Assembly: GCF_900129905.1 (NCBI RefSeq)
Contig: NZ_FQXG01000002.1
Coordinates: forward strand, 310,001 to 374,000
DNA from: Ferrimonas marina
GTDB taxonomy: Bacteria > Pseudomonadota > Gammaproteobacteria > Enterobacterales > Shewanellaceae
Reading direction: 5' to 3'
Length of the DNA stretch: 64,000 nucleotides
Shown here: one piece after another, positions 35,479 to 42,745 of the stretch
Numbering within the stretch: position 1 is the first letter of the stretch
Layout of the letters: every line of letters begins with the position of its first letter
Notes under the pieces: generated by a model
What the model saw: only the letters and a program-made list of their open reading frames with translations
The model's database searches: none
Told to the model about the DNA's origin: nothing
Made by a program: the position numbers and the translations under genes

Positions 35479-35862
35479 TTAGCTTGCGCCACCACATTTG
35501 CCTTCGCCGCACTTGCCTTCTTTACCCTTGGCTTCGCCGCCACATTTGCCTTCGCCGCACTTGCCTTCTTTACCCTTGGCTTCGCCGCCGCATTTGCCTT
35601 CGCCGCACTTGCCTTCTTTACCCTTGGCTTCGCCGCCGCATTTGCCTTCGCCGCACTTACCTTCTTTACCCTTGGCTTCGCCGCCGCATTTGCCTTCACC
35701 ACACTTACCTTCACCGGCTTTGTCGCCCATGGTGGTGGAAACCTGATAGCCAGTGGCCATCTCGCTCATGGCAAAGGGGTTGGCTTGTGCAGTGGCCAGT
35801 GTACCACCAACAACCAGGGCGCCCAGGGCAACGGCAACAGAGGTTTTCTTTGCAGTTTTCAT
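35479..35862 (-). CDS. hvfA: HvfA-type RiPP precursor with ten EGKCG motifs
   Basis: A 127-residue exported precursor. Residues 1-28 are a signal peptide (MKTAKKTSVAVALGALVVGG to AQA), then a leader NPFAMSEMATGYQV, then five units of EGKCGEGKCGGEAKGK type, giving ten EGKCG motifs and ten Cys, the only Cys in the protein. In Haemophilus HvfA and related bufferins such Cys are modified by the MNIO enzyme and bind copper; here this is inference from family. AAGGAT precedes ATG 35862. The DNA is a 48-bp tandem repeat, so copy number may vary. Confidence 0.9.
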   Translation of the reverse strand: MKTAKKTSVAVALGALVVGGTLATAQANPFAMSEMATGYQVSTTMGDKAGEGKCGEGKCGGEAKGKEGKCGEGKCGGEAKGKEGKCGEGKCGGEAKGKEGKCGEGKCGGEAKGKEGKCGEGKCGGAS

Positions 35863-36078
35863 CGTCAAGATCCTTAAATGTCAGTTAGCCATTTCTTCCC
35901 AGCGGCCTGCGTCGCTGGCTCAACCAAGAAGACCTGTGTACCCGTCCTCCACTTTCACAACATAACAACAATTTTTATTTGCGCCATTAATTGCACAAAA
36001 ATTCATCGATGGGAGTGGCGCTTTATCATCGAGCTGGTACACTGCCGCCCCCACGAAAAGCCGAGAGACGATGCCACC

Positions 36079-37026
36079 ATGCGACTGGTTCTTGCGCCGA
36101 TGGAGGGGGTGATGGATCCCCTCATGCGGCAACTGCTCAGCGAGCTCAACCCCTACGACCTGTGCGTGACAGAATTTGTCCGGGTGGTTGATGTGCTGCT
36201 GCCCAACAAGGTGTTCTACCGGCTGTCGCCGGAGCTGCACAATGGCGGCAAGACCCTCAGTGGCACACCGGTTCGGGTTCAGTTGCTGGGTCAGGAACCC
36301 AAATGGTTGGCGGCCAATGCCGCCCGGGCCATCGAGCTGGGCTCCCCCGGAGTGGACATGAACTTCGGCTGCCCGGCCAAGACGGTGAACAGGTCCAAGG
36401 GCGGTGCGGTACTGCTACAGGAGCCGGAGCGGATCTACCAGATCCTGTCGGCGATGCGCCAGGCGGTGCCCCAGGACCAGGTGCTCAGTGCCAAGATCCG
36501 TCTGGGCTGGGACGACCCGGCCCACGTCACTGAGATCGCCGATGCGGTAGTACAAGCCGGGGCTGACGAGCTGGCGATCCACGCCCGCACCAAGACCGAC
36601 GGCTACAAGGCAGAGGCGATCAAGTGGGACCACATCAAGCCGGTGGTGGAGAAGCTCGATATCCCGGTGATCGCCAATGGCGAGATCTTCAGTCACCAGG
36701 ACGCCCTGGCCTGCCAGCAGGCCTCCGGCTGTACCGATCTGATGGTGGGCCGCGGCAGCCTGCGGATCCCCAACCTGGGTCATGTGGTTAAGCACGGCAA
36801 GGCGCCGCTAAGTTGGGCCGAAATGCAGCCGATCCTCTATCGCTACACCCAGATGGAGGTCAGGGGCGACAAGGAGATCTACCTGCCCAACCGCATCAAG
36901 CAATGGTTTGGCTACCTGCGTAAGGCCTACCCTGAGGCTACCGAGCAGTTTGAGCAGCTGCGTACCCTGCGCAAGAGTGCCGAGATCGTCGCCCTGTTTG
37001 AGCACGCCGCCGACCACGCTGCTTAA
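36079..37026 (+). CDS. dusC: tRNA-dihydrouridine(16) synthase DusC
   Basis: A 315-residue FMN-dependent Dus enzyme reducing U16 of tRNA. LAPMEGVMDPLMR (5-17) is the FMN-site opening, VDMNFGCPAKTVNRSKGGAVLL (about 93-114) holds the catalytic Cys, HARTKTDGYKAEAIKW and IANGEIF the phosphate and tRNA side, and GRGSLRIPNLG follows. The DusC-specific N-terminus (MEGVMD) and length fit. ATG 36079 chosen; the open frame begins earlier in non-coding sequence between hvfA and dusC. Confidence 0.93.
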   Translation: MRLVLAPMEGVMDPLMRQLLSELNPYDLCVTEFVRVVDVLLPNKVFYRLSPELHNGGKTLSGTPVRVQLLGQEPKWLAANAARAIELGSPGVDMNFGCPAKTVNRSKGGAVLLQEPERIYQILSAMRQAVPQDQVLSAKIRLGWDDPAHVTEIADAVVQAGADELAIHARTKTDGYKAEAIKWDHIKPVVEKLDIPVIANGEIFSHQDALACQQASGCTDLMVGRGSLRIPNLGHVVKHGKAPLSWAEMQPILYRYTQMEVRGDKEIYLPNRIKQWFGYLRKAYPEATEQFEQLRTLRKSAEIVALFEHAADHAA

Positions 37027-37055
37027 GCTCCGGTAACCACCCTGGCCTGAGATCA

Positions 37056-37096
37056 ACAACGCCCCGCACTGCCTTGGTGACAGTGCGGGGCGTTGT
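37056..37096. terminator. Bidirectional terminator between dusC and the Tsx-like gene
   Basis: CAACGCCCCGCACTG (37057-37071) pairs perfectly with CAGTGCGGGGCGTTG (37081-37095) around CCTTGGTGA. No long T run. Confidence 0.85.
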
Positions 37097-37110
37097 GCAT
37101 TTCACAGCGA

Positions 37111-37848
37111 TCAGAAGTGGTACTTCACCAGCCAGGAGAAGGTGTCCTGATCCGCCCCATTGATGCCGTACTTGTCGCTCCAGTAGTCGTACTCGATGCC
37201 GACAAACAGCCGGTCCGGCTTGTTCAGCACAATGGCACCCAGGTCGTACTTGAGCTGGGGGTTAAAGTGGAAGTTCTCCTGGTAGCGACCGTCGTCCGAG
37301 GCAAACACCCAGTCAAAGAAGCCATCCAGCACCACCTGCGACTGGCCCAGGGCCCAGTCAATGCGATAGACGCCGGTGAGCTGCCAGCCATCGGAGAAGT
37401 TGAAGTCACCACCCAGGGCGTCACGCCGGTAGACGTTGGCCTGAAAGTAGCGAAAGCCCGGGATCTGCCAGTCGGAGCCGAGGCCGTACAGCAGGCTCTC
37501 ACCGGCGTCCTTGCCCTGCTCCAGGGTCAGCGCCAGGGAGAGATCGGTGAGCGGACCCACTGCCACGTTGCGGCCGCTGATCTTGGAGAAGCTGAAGCGC
37601 GGTGAGATCTCACCGTAGTTGGTGTCACCACCGCCGCCGAACCAGATAAAGTCCTGAAACACAAACCAGTCGCCGTATTTCCAGCCACCAGCAAACTCTA
37701 AGGTCACGGTGCTTTGGCGTTGCGGGTCCACCTCGTAGTTTTCACCGTACAGCCCGGTGACACTGGCGTCCCACCACTGCACCCACTCCTCGGCCACCGC
37801 GGCCGGTGCCATCATCAGCGCCGCCAGCGCTATCCCTGTCTTGTGCAT
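37111..37848 (-). CDS. Tsx/OmpK-like nucleoside-specific outer-membrane channel
   Basis: A 245-residue beta-barrel protein of the nucleoside-specific channel (OmpK/Tsx) family. Signal peptide MHKTGIALAALMMAPAAVA, then EEWVQWWDASVTGLYG, FVFQDFIWFGG and the C-terminal strand ending VKYHF, with a terminal Phe needed for BAM assembly. GGAG is six bases before ATG 37848. Nucleoside uptake would fit the purine-salvage genes nearby, but no direct link is visible. Confidence 0.85.
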   Translation of the reverse strand: MHKTGIALAALMMAPAAVAEEWVQWWDASVTGLYGENYEVDPQRQSTVTLEFAGGWKYGDWFVFQDFIWFGGGGDTNYGEISPRFSFSKISGRNVAVGPLTDLSLALTLEQGKDAGESLLYGLGSDWQIPGFRYFQANVYRRDALGGDFNFSDGWQLTGVYRIDWALGQSQVVLDGFFDWVFASDDGRYQENFHFNPQLKYDLGAIVLNKPDRLFVGIEYDYWSDKYGINGADQDTFSWLVKYHF

Positions 37849-38111
37849 TACAACTCCGTTCTTCACTGCTTGGGGGCTTAAGCGGCGCCAATGCTATCGC
37901 CCCCGCATCCTTGCCACAAGCCCGTCACAACAGTGCAGTGGCGGCAACATCCAGGCCGAAGCGAGCATTCGCAGTCGATAGCACTGGCAGCAGCCGGAGC
38001 ATCATTTCAATTCGCCAAAGCTAGCTTGAGCAAAGGCGCATTCCCCTGAATTCACTGCCTCTTGTTTCGCATCAAGGGAGTAGGAGAAACAGGGTAGCCA
38101 TAGTTAGCATT
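37849..38111. other. Intergenic region upstream of the Tsx-like gene
   Basis: About 260 bases between the Tsx-like start and the terminator of the molybdoenzyme operon. No ORF with a ribosome site, no repeat family member and no clear regulatory motif were seen beyond the presumed Tsx promoter. Confidence 0.5.
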
Positions 38112-38146
38112 AAAAAAAGCCCCCAGAGCCTTTGGCATCTGGGGGC
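38112..38146 (-). terminator. Rho-independent terminator of the molybdoenzyme operon
   Basis: GCCCCCAGA (38119-38127) pairs with TCTGGGGGC (38138-38146); the minus strand ends in seven Ts. Confidence 0.9.
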
Positions 38147-38186
38147 GTTTTATCAGTACCGATTGAACGGCCTCAAGTTGCGGCTA

Positions 38187-38891
38187 TCAAAGCCCCTGCT
38201 GCACGTTGAAGCTGCGGATGTAGAACACCTGGGGCTTGGTGCCCGCCTCCGGCTTCAGCGGCGCGCCCTTGTGGGCCTTAACCAGCTGCGAGACGGAGCT
38301 GTTAGGATCGTCCAGATCCCCCACCACCCGGGCACCGGACGGACAGGCATCAACGCAGGCGGGGTTGAGCCCCACCGCCTGGCGATGGTCACACAGGGTG
38401 CACTTCTCCACGGTGCGACGGGGACGGGTCACCAGGTAGGTGTCACCCCGCTCCGGGTTCTCGTGGGGCGAGGCTTTGGCCCCGGAGCGCTTAAGCATGG
38501 TGTAGGGCGAGGCGGTCCCGCCCTCCACAATGGCAGCATCGTCCTTCCACTCCCGGTGTGGCACCGTCCGGTTGGCCTGAATTGCGCCATAGGGGCAGGC
38601 CCGCACACATCGTTGGCACCCGATGCAATCCTCCACCTTGTGCAGGGTCAGGCCATTGTCGGCCTTATACAGCGCTTGCTTGGGGCAGACCTCGGCACAG
38701 GCCGGCTTTTCGCAGTGATTGCACAGGGTCGGCAGGTAGCGATAGGTCACCTTGGGGAAGGTCCCTTCGGTGCTGATTTTGTGGTGCGACCAATGGATCC
38801 CGGCCGCGGTGTTGTTCTCGGTCTTGCACGCCAGATCGCAGCCGCCACAGCCGATGCATTTTTGCAGGTCAATGACCATTCCAAGTTTCAT
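38187..38891 (-). CDS. Four-cluster ferredoxin subunit, ArrB-like
   Basis: A 234-residue electron-transfer subunit for the molybdoenzyme encoded just upstream. Four Cys sets: CIGCGGCDLAC (12-22), CNHCEKPACAEVC, CIGCQRCVRAC, and CTLCDHRQAVGLNPACVDAC, as in NrfC/PsrB/ArrB proteins, so four [4Fe-4S] clusters. The run GIHWSHH...TEGTFP and ENPERGDTY strongly recall ArrB of respiratory arsenate reductase as I remember it. AAGGAGC lies before ATG 38891; the catalytic gene stop is 11 bases upstream. No membrane anchor subunit is encoded here. Confidence 0.85.
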   Translation of the reverse strand: MKLGMVIDLQKCIGCGGCDLACKTENNTAAGIHWSHHKISTEGTFPKVTYRYLPTLCNHCEKPACAEVCPKQALYKADNGLTLHKVEDCIGCQRCVRACPYGAIQANRTVPHREWKDDAAIVEGGTASPYTMLKRSGAKASPHENPERGDTYLVTRPRRTVEKCTLCDHRQAVGLNPACVDACPSGARVVGDLDDPNSSVSQLVKAHKGAPLKPEAGTKPQVFYIRSFNVQQGL

Positions 38892-38902
38892 CCCGGTGCT
38901 CC

Positions 38903-41449
38903 TTAGGCTTTTTCAACGCGAATGCGGGTGTGGGAGTAAAAGGCCGACGAGCCACTGAGACGATCGTACTGATCGGTGATGATCTCGTTGTTGTTGCCGC
39001 CGCGAGCCACCTTGCCAAACTCGGTCGAGGCATGGCGGCCAAAGGCCCAGTGGCCCTGTCCGAAGCACTTGGCCACGGTACCGGGGCGCACCCCTTCCCA
39101 CAGCTTGGCGGTACAGGTGATGCTGCCCGCCGGGCTGCTGATGCGAATGCGATCGCCGTTGGCCAGGTTGAGTTTTTTGGCATCGACGGGGTTGAACTTG
39201 GCCACATCTTCGTTGGCCTCATCACCGGGGTCAACATCCTTGAGCTCGTAATACCAGGAGGAGTTTTGCGAACGCCCCTCCAGGTTGAGGCGGGATTTCT
39301 GGTCCACCAGCAGCAGCGGATACTTGGCCTTGTCGCCATCGCGCTTGGGCTCTTCGTAATGGGGCATAAAGGCCAGCTCACCACGGGCATCGTAGTCGCA
39401 AGCCTCCAGCACCTGGTCGACGCTGACGCCGTGCTTCTGGGCATGGCCCACCAACGCCTTTTTCAGCGTCTCGCTGTAGAACTCGAACTTGCCGGTCACC
39501 GTCTTGTACTTACCCCAGCGGGACTGGTACTCGTAGGGGTTGGAGTTCCAAACCCCTTTGCTGACGAAGTCCTGCCAGCCGTTGAGACGCTCGCCCTTGC
39601 CATGATTGGTCCCGTCCCACAGCGGCGCGGTAACGTACTTGACGGTGATCTCGGCAAACTGCTGCTCATCCTTGGCCGCCTTGCCGGTTTCCGGATCGCG
39701 GATCTGCTCGTTGATGTAGCGCCAGGGGGCATCAAAGCCTTTCTGCGCCAGGCGTTTGGCCAGCAGGTAGGGCAACTCGGACTCGTCCTGCTTGGTGTTC
39801 CAGCCGGGTTTCACCACCGGTTGCTGAATGGAGACCTGGCGATAGCCGTTGCCGATGGCGTTGGCGCCGCCCCACTTTTCAAACATATGGTGACTGGCTG
39901 GCAGCAGCAGATCGGCAAACCAGCTGAACTCGGCGATGTTGGTGGTGACATGGGCAACGAAGTCGGTCTGCGCCAACGCTTTCTCCCAACGGGCGGTGTC
40001 CGGGCCGGAGAAGGCGAAGTTGGAGAAGTACGCAATGATCAGCTCCAGCTGATACGGGTCTTGTGCCAGCATGGCGTTGGCCACGTTGTTGGTCACCACC
40101 CCACCACCGGACTTACCGCTTTTCAGCGCCGGGAAGGTCAATCGACCGCGCTGATCGATCTTCTCCTGCTTGAGGCCGGCTTTGGCCACGTCATCCAGGT
40201 AGCCGTCCAGACTGGGGAACTTGCTGTTCAGCGGGGCACTCTGCGCCGGGAACAAGCCGCCTTTGCTGTCGATGCCACCAAACAAACCGTTAAGGGCGTG
40301 GCAGGCCAGCGAGGTGTAGGTGCCCTGGATCTGCATGGTCGGGCCGCGGGAGGTCCATACCTGCACCGCCGGTGCCGACTTGCCCATGCCGCGGGCGATG
40401 GCACGGATCTCTTCCGGATCCAGCCCCGCATGCTGCTGCGCCCACTCCGGGGTGTAGTCTTTGAGCGCCTCGTTCCACCAGTGCACCAGGCCATGGCTGT
40501 GCTTGTCGGCAAAGTGCTTGGCATCCACAACCTGGCCGGCAACAAAGCGGTTTTGGCTATCCTTGAAGTCGCCGACAAAGGGTTTGTACCAAAGCCCCTC
40601 CACCAGCGCCACGTGGGCGATGGCCAGGGCCAGGGCTGGGTCCTTGCCCGGCTCGATGGGGATCCACTTATGCGCCTTGGCCGCCGAGGCAGTCAGGCGA
40701 GGATCCACCACCACCACGGTGGCGCGATCCAGCGCGTTGCCCCATTCACTGGCGTAGAAGGAGGTCTGTCGGTTGGAGGCGATGGGATCGGCGCCGAAGG
40801 CCAACACGTACTTGGCGTGGTTGAGATCGTACTGGTTGTAGCCCCAGTTGCCGTCCATGTAGTAGGGCCCCATCTTGTGGGCCTCGGCGCAGATGGCACT
40901 GTGGGAGATGTTATTGGGGGAGCCCACCAGTTTGGTGAACTTGTCGTAGAACAGATCGTTGGTGAAGGAGTAGCGGCCGCGGAACAGGGCGTATTTGTGG
41001 CTCTCATTGCGCTGACGCAGGGCGATAATCTTGTCCGCCAGCAGGTCCAGCGCCTGGTCCCAGCTGATGGGTTTGAACTGAGGATCCTGGTCCCGCCCCT
41101 TATTTGGGTTGGTGCGGATCATCGGCTCCACGACTCGATCGGTATCGTACAGTTGCTGCAGATTCAAATGCTGACGAGGACAACTGGCGATGCCATGGAC
41201 CTTGGAATGCGGGTTGCCCCGCACCTTGATCGCTCTGCCATCCATCACGTACACCTGCTTAGCGCACCAGGAGGTGCAACCCTGGCAGGTGGTGGCAATC
41301 CATTCGCCGGTGCCGGTACGCAGATCGATTCTGGGCAGGTCCTCTGCCATCGCCTGGAAGGTCGGGGTAAAGAGCAGGCTGCCCTTGATGCCGGACAGTG
41401 CTGCCCCGGCCAGGGTGCCTTTGAGTATTCGTCGCCGCTGTATATCCAC
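38903..41449 (-). CDS. Periplasmic molybdopterin oxidoreductase, ArrA-like
   Basis: An 848-residue catalytic subunit of the DMSO-reductase family. N-terminal Tat signal QRRRILKG, then the cluster motif C55-X2-C58-X3-C62-X27-C90, exactly the spacing given for ArrA. C187 in HSAICAEA is the likely Mo ligand, so a Cys-type enzyme as in ArrA, PsrA and PhsA. Arsenate reduction is plausible but polysulfide, thiosulfate or tetrathionate-type substrates are not excluded. The gene pair lacks arsC-type and arsR-type neighbours. Inverted repeats lie upstream. Confidence 0.85.
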   Translation of the reverse strand: MDIQRRRILKGTLAGAALSGIKGSLLFTPTFQAMAEDLPRIDLRTGTGEWIATTCQGCTSWCAKQVYVMDGRAIKVRGNPHSKVHGIASCPRQHLNLQQLYDTDRVVEPMIRTNPNKGRDQDPQFKPISWDQALDLLADKIIALRQRNESHKYALFRGRYSFTNDLFYDKFTKLVGSPNNISHSAICAEAHKMGPYYMDGNWGYNQYDLNHAKYVLAFGADPIASNRQTSFYASEWGNALDRATVVVVDPRLTASAAKAHKWIPIEPGKDPALALAIAHVALVEGLWYKPFVGDFKDSQNRFVAGQVVDAKHFADKHSHGLVHWWNEALKDYTPEWAQQHAGLDPEEIRAIARGMGKSAPAVQVWTSRGPTMQIQGTYTSLACHALNGLFGGIDSKGGLFPAQSAPLNSKFPSLDGYLDDVAKAGLKQEKIDQRGRLTFPALKSGKSGGGVVTNNVANAMLAQDPYQLELIIAYFSNFAFSGPDTARWEKALAQTDFVAHVTTNIAEFSWFADLLLPASHHMFEKWGGANAIGNGYRQVSIQQPVVKPGWNTKQDESELPYLLAKRLAQKGFDAPWRYINEQIRDPETGKAAKDEQQFAEITVKYVTAPLWDGTNHGKGERLNGWQDFVSKGVWNSNPYEYQSRWGKYKTVTGKFEFYSETLKKALVGHAQKHGVSVDQVLEACDYDARGELAFMPHYEEPKRDGDKAKYPLLLVDQKSRLNLEGRSQNSSWYYELKDVDPGDEANEDVAKFNPVDAKKLNLANGDRIRISSPAGSITCTAKLWEGVRPGTVAKCFGQGHWAFGRHASTEFGKVARGGNNNEIITDQYDRLSGSSAFYSHTRIRVEKA

Positions 41450-41498
41450 TTGTGCCTCTCATCGAGCTGGTCGTTGGCAGTGCACCTGCCTAAATCCG

Positions 41499-41559
41499 TT
41501 ATCGCGCATATGCCTGCAATTGCATATATGAAATTATGCATATGCGGCAAAGGCGATAA
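41499..41559. promoter_or_regulatory. Nested dyad upstream of the ArrA-like gene
   Basis: TTATCGC (41499-41505) mirrors GCGATAA (41553-41559), CGCATATGC (41505-41513) mirrors GCATATGCG (41538-41546), and the centre has CATATATG. The dyad lies 50-110 bases upstream of the start and looks like an operator. No known consensus fits. Confidence 0.5.
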
Positions 41560-41765
41560 TCATCCGAGCCTAGGCACAAGGCAACCGCCGATGAAGGATC
41601 CGTGAAGCCGGTCACGAACCCCTGACACCTGGTCATCTACCCGTCATAACCCTGTCATATTTGTCAATACTCCAAATGCTTAGTGCTCAAACCCGGGACT
41701 CAACGGGCCTCGCCGGTCAACGCTTCGGCCGCCGCTTTCGGCCTATTAATGACACCATCAGGCAC

Positions 41766-41793
41766 AAAAAAAGCGATGCCCGAAGGCATCGCT
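41766..41793 (-). terminator. Rho-independent terminator of the META lipoprotein gene
   Basis: AGCGATGCC (41772-41780), CGAA, GGCATCGCT (41785-41793); the minus strand continues TTTTTTTGTGCC. Confidence 0.92.
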
Positions 41794-41813
41794 CTGGTTG
41801 CTTGGTGAGCCCT

Positions 41814-42575
41814 TTACTGGGCTTTGACGAACTCCAGCAGCAGTTCGTCGCCACGCCACCACTGCAGCTTGTTCTCGACCTCGACGGTGCGATTGGCCTC
41901 GGAGAAGTGTTTCATCATCAGCTGCTCCTGGTTCATCAGGTTGTCCGGGCAGGCCACCAGGGTCATACCGGCGTGGCTCAGCTGCAGTGCCTCCCCTGCC
42001 ACTCTCGGGGTGGCAAAGAACTGGTTACAGCCGCTGTTGCCGCTGGCCCGGTCCTGGGCCAGGTTCAGCGTCAGGTAGGGGGCGCGACCATCCGCCAGCC
42101 CCTGGATGGCGTCGGCCCCGGTCAGCTGGGTCAGGTTCCACTGGCCATCCCAGCCCTGCCACTGCAGCACATCCGCCGGGCGCCAGGCCTCCAGCACCAC
42201 GCTGTCACCGGCCAGCAGCTGCAATCGGCTGTACTCGATGCGGTAGTTGTTGGCCTGGGCCAGGGCATCACCGTAGGCCTGTTCCCACTGCATCAGGCTC
42301 TGGGGACAGCCCATCCGGGTGCTGGCCTGGGGGCCAAAGGCCTCGCCCTGCTTGGGCCAGTTACCGTTGAAGGAGTTACAGCCCAGATCAGCGCTGATGC
42401 GGCCATCGATGATGGTCAGGGTGGGAGCGGTTTGGCGTGGCTGCGGCATCACCGATTCACCACCGAGCTGGCCAATCTGCCATTGACCCTCGTAGGGCGA
42501 CGGCCCCTCCGGCTCAGTGCTGATACAGGCGCTCAACAGGGGCAGAACCGCCGCGGCGGCAACAATACGTTTCAT
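41814..42575 (-). CDS. META-domain (HslJ-like) lipoprotein with two repeats
   Basis: A 253-residue predicted lipoprotein: signal peptide to LLSAC (lipobox Cys 17). It has two META domains, each with a Cys-Asn pair: LGCNSFNGNW (about 65-74) and NSGCNQFFATPRV (about 180), and each with a paired Cys later (RMGCPQSL, VACPDNLM). HslJ-type META proteins are linked to heat and novobiocin resistance, but the role here is unknown. Monocistronic, with a terminator. Confidence 0.8.
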   Translation of the reverse strand: MKRIVAAAAVLPLLSACISTEPEGPSPYEGQWQIGQLGGESVMPQPRQTAPTLTIIDGRISADLGCNSFNGNWPKQGEAFGPQASTRMGCPQSLMQWEQAYGDALAQANNYRIEYSRLQLLAGDSVVLEAWRPADVLQWQGWDGQWNLTQLTGADAIQGLADGRAPYLTLNLAQDRASGNSGCNQFFATPRVAGEALQLSHAGMTLVACPDNLMNQEQLMMKHFSEANRTVEVENKLQWWRGDELLLEFVKAQ

Positions 42576-42701
42576 AGCAAGCTCTCGTCCTAATGGGAGT
42601 TTTTAGGCTCTGTTCACCTTAGGCTATACCTTAGCAGGCCCGACCGGAAGAAGCAGCTGATGGCCCCGGGATAACGTGATTAGCTCGTTGTTTTGATAGT
42701 A

Positions 42702-42729
42702 AAAAGCCCCGTCATAGGACGGGGCTTTT
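42702..42729 (-). terminator. Rho-independent terminator of the first TonB-dependent receptor
   Basis: AAAAGCCCCGTC (42702-42713), ATAG, GACGGGGCTTTT (42718-42729). Confidence 0.9.
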
Positions 42730-42745
42730 GGCTGCGCTGGTGCGA

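Noticed and set aside
35482-35715. Possible CRISPR or non-coding repeat
   Set aside because: The 48-bp repeat is in frame within hvfA and encodes the Cys motifs.
38930-41605. Long plus-strand ORF (891 codons) opposite the molybdoenzyme gene
   Set aside because: An antisense shadow caused by high-GC codon bias; the minus strand encodes a clear molybdoenzyme with all motifs, and the plus reading shows no family features.
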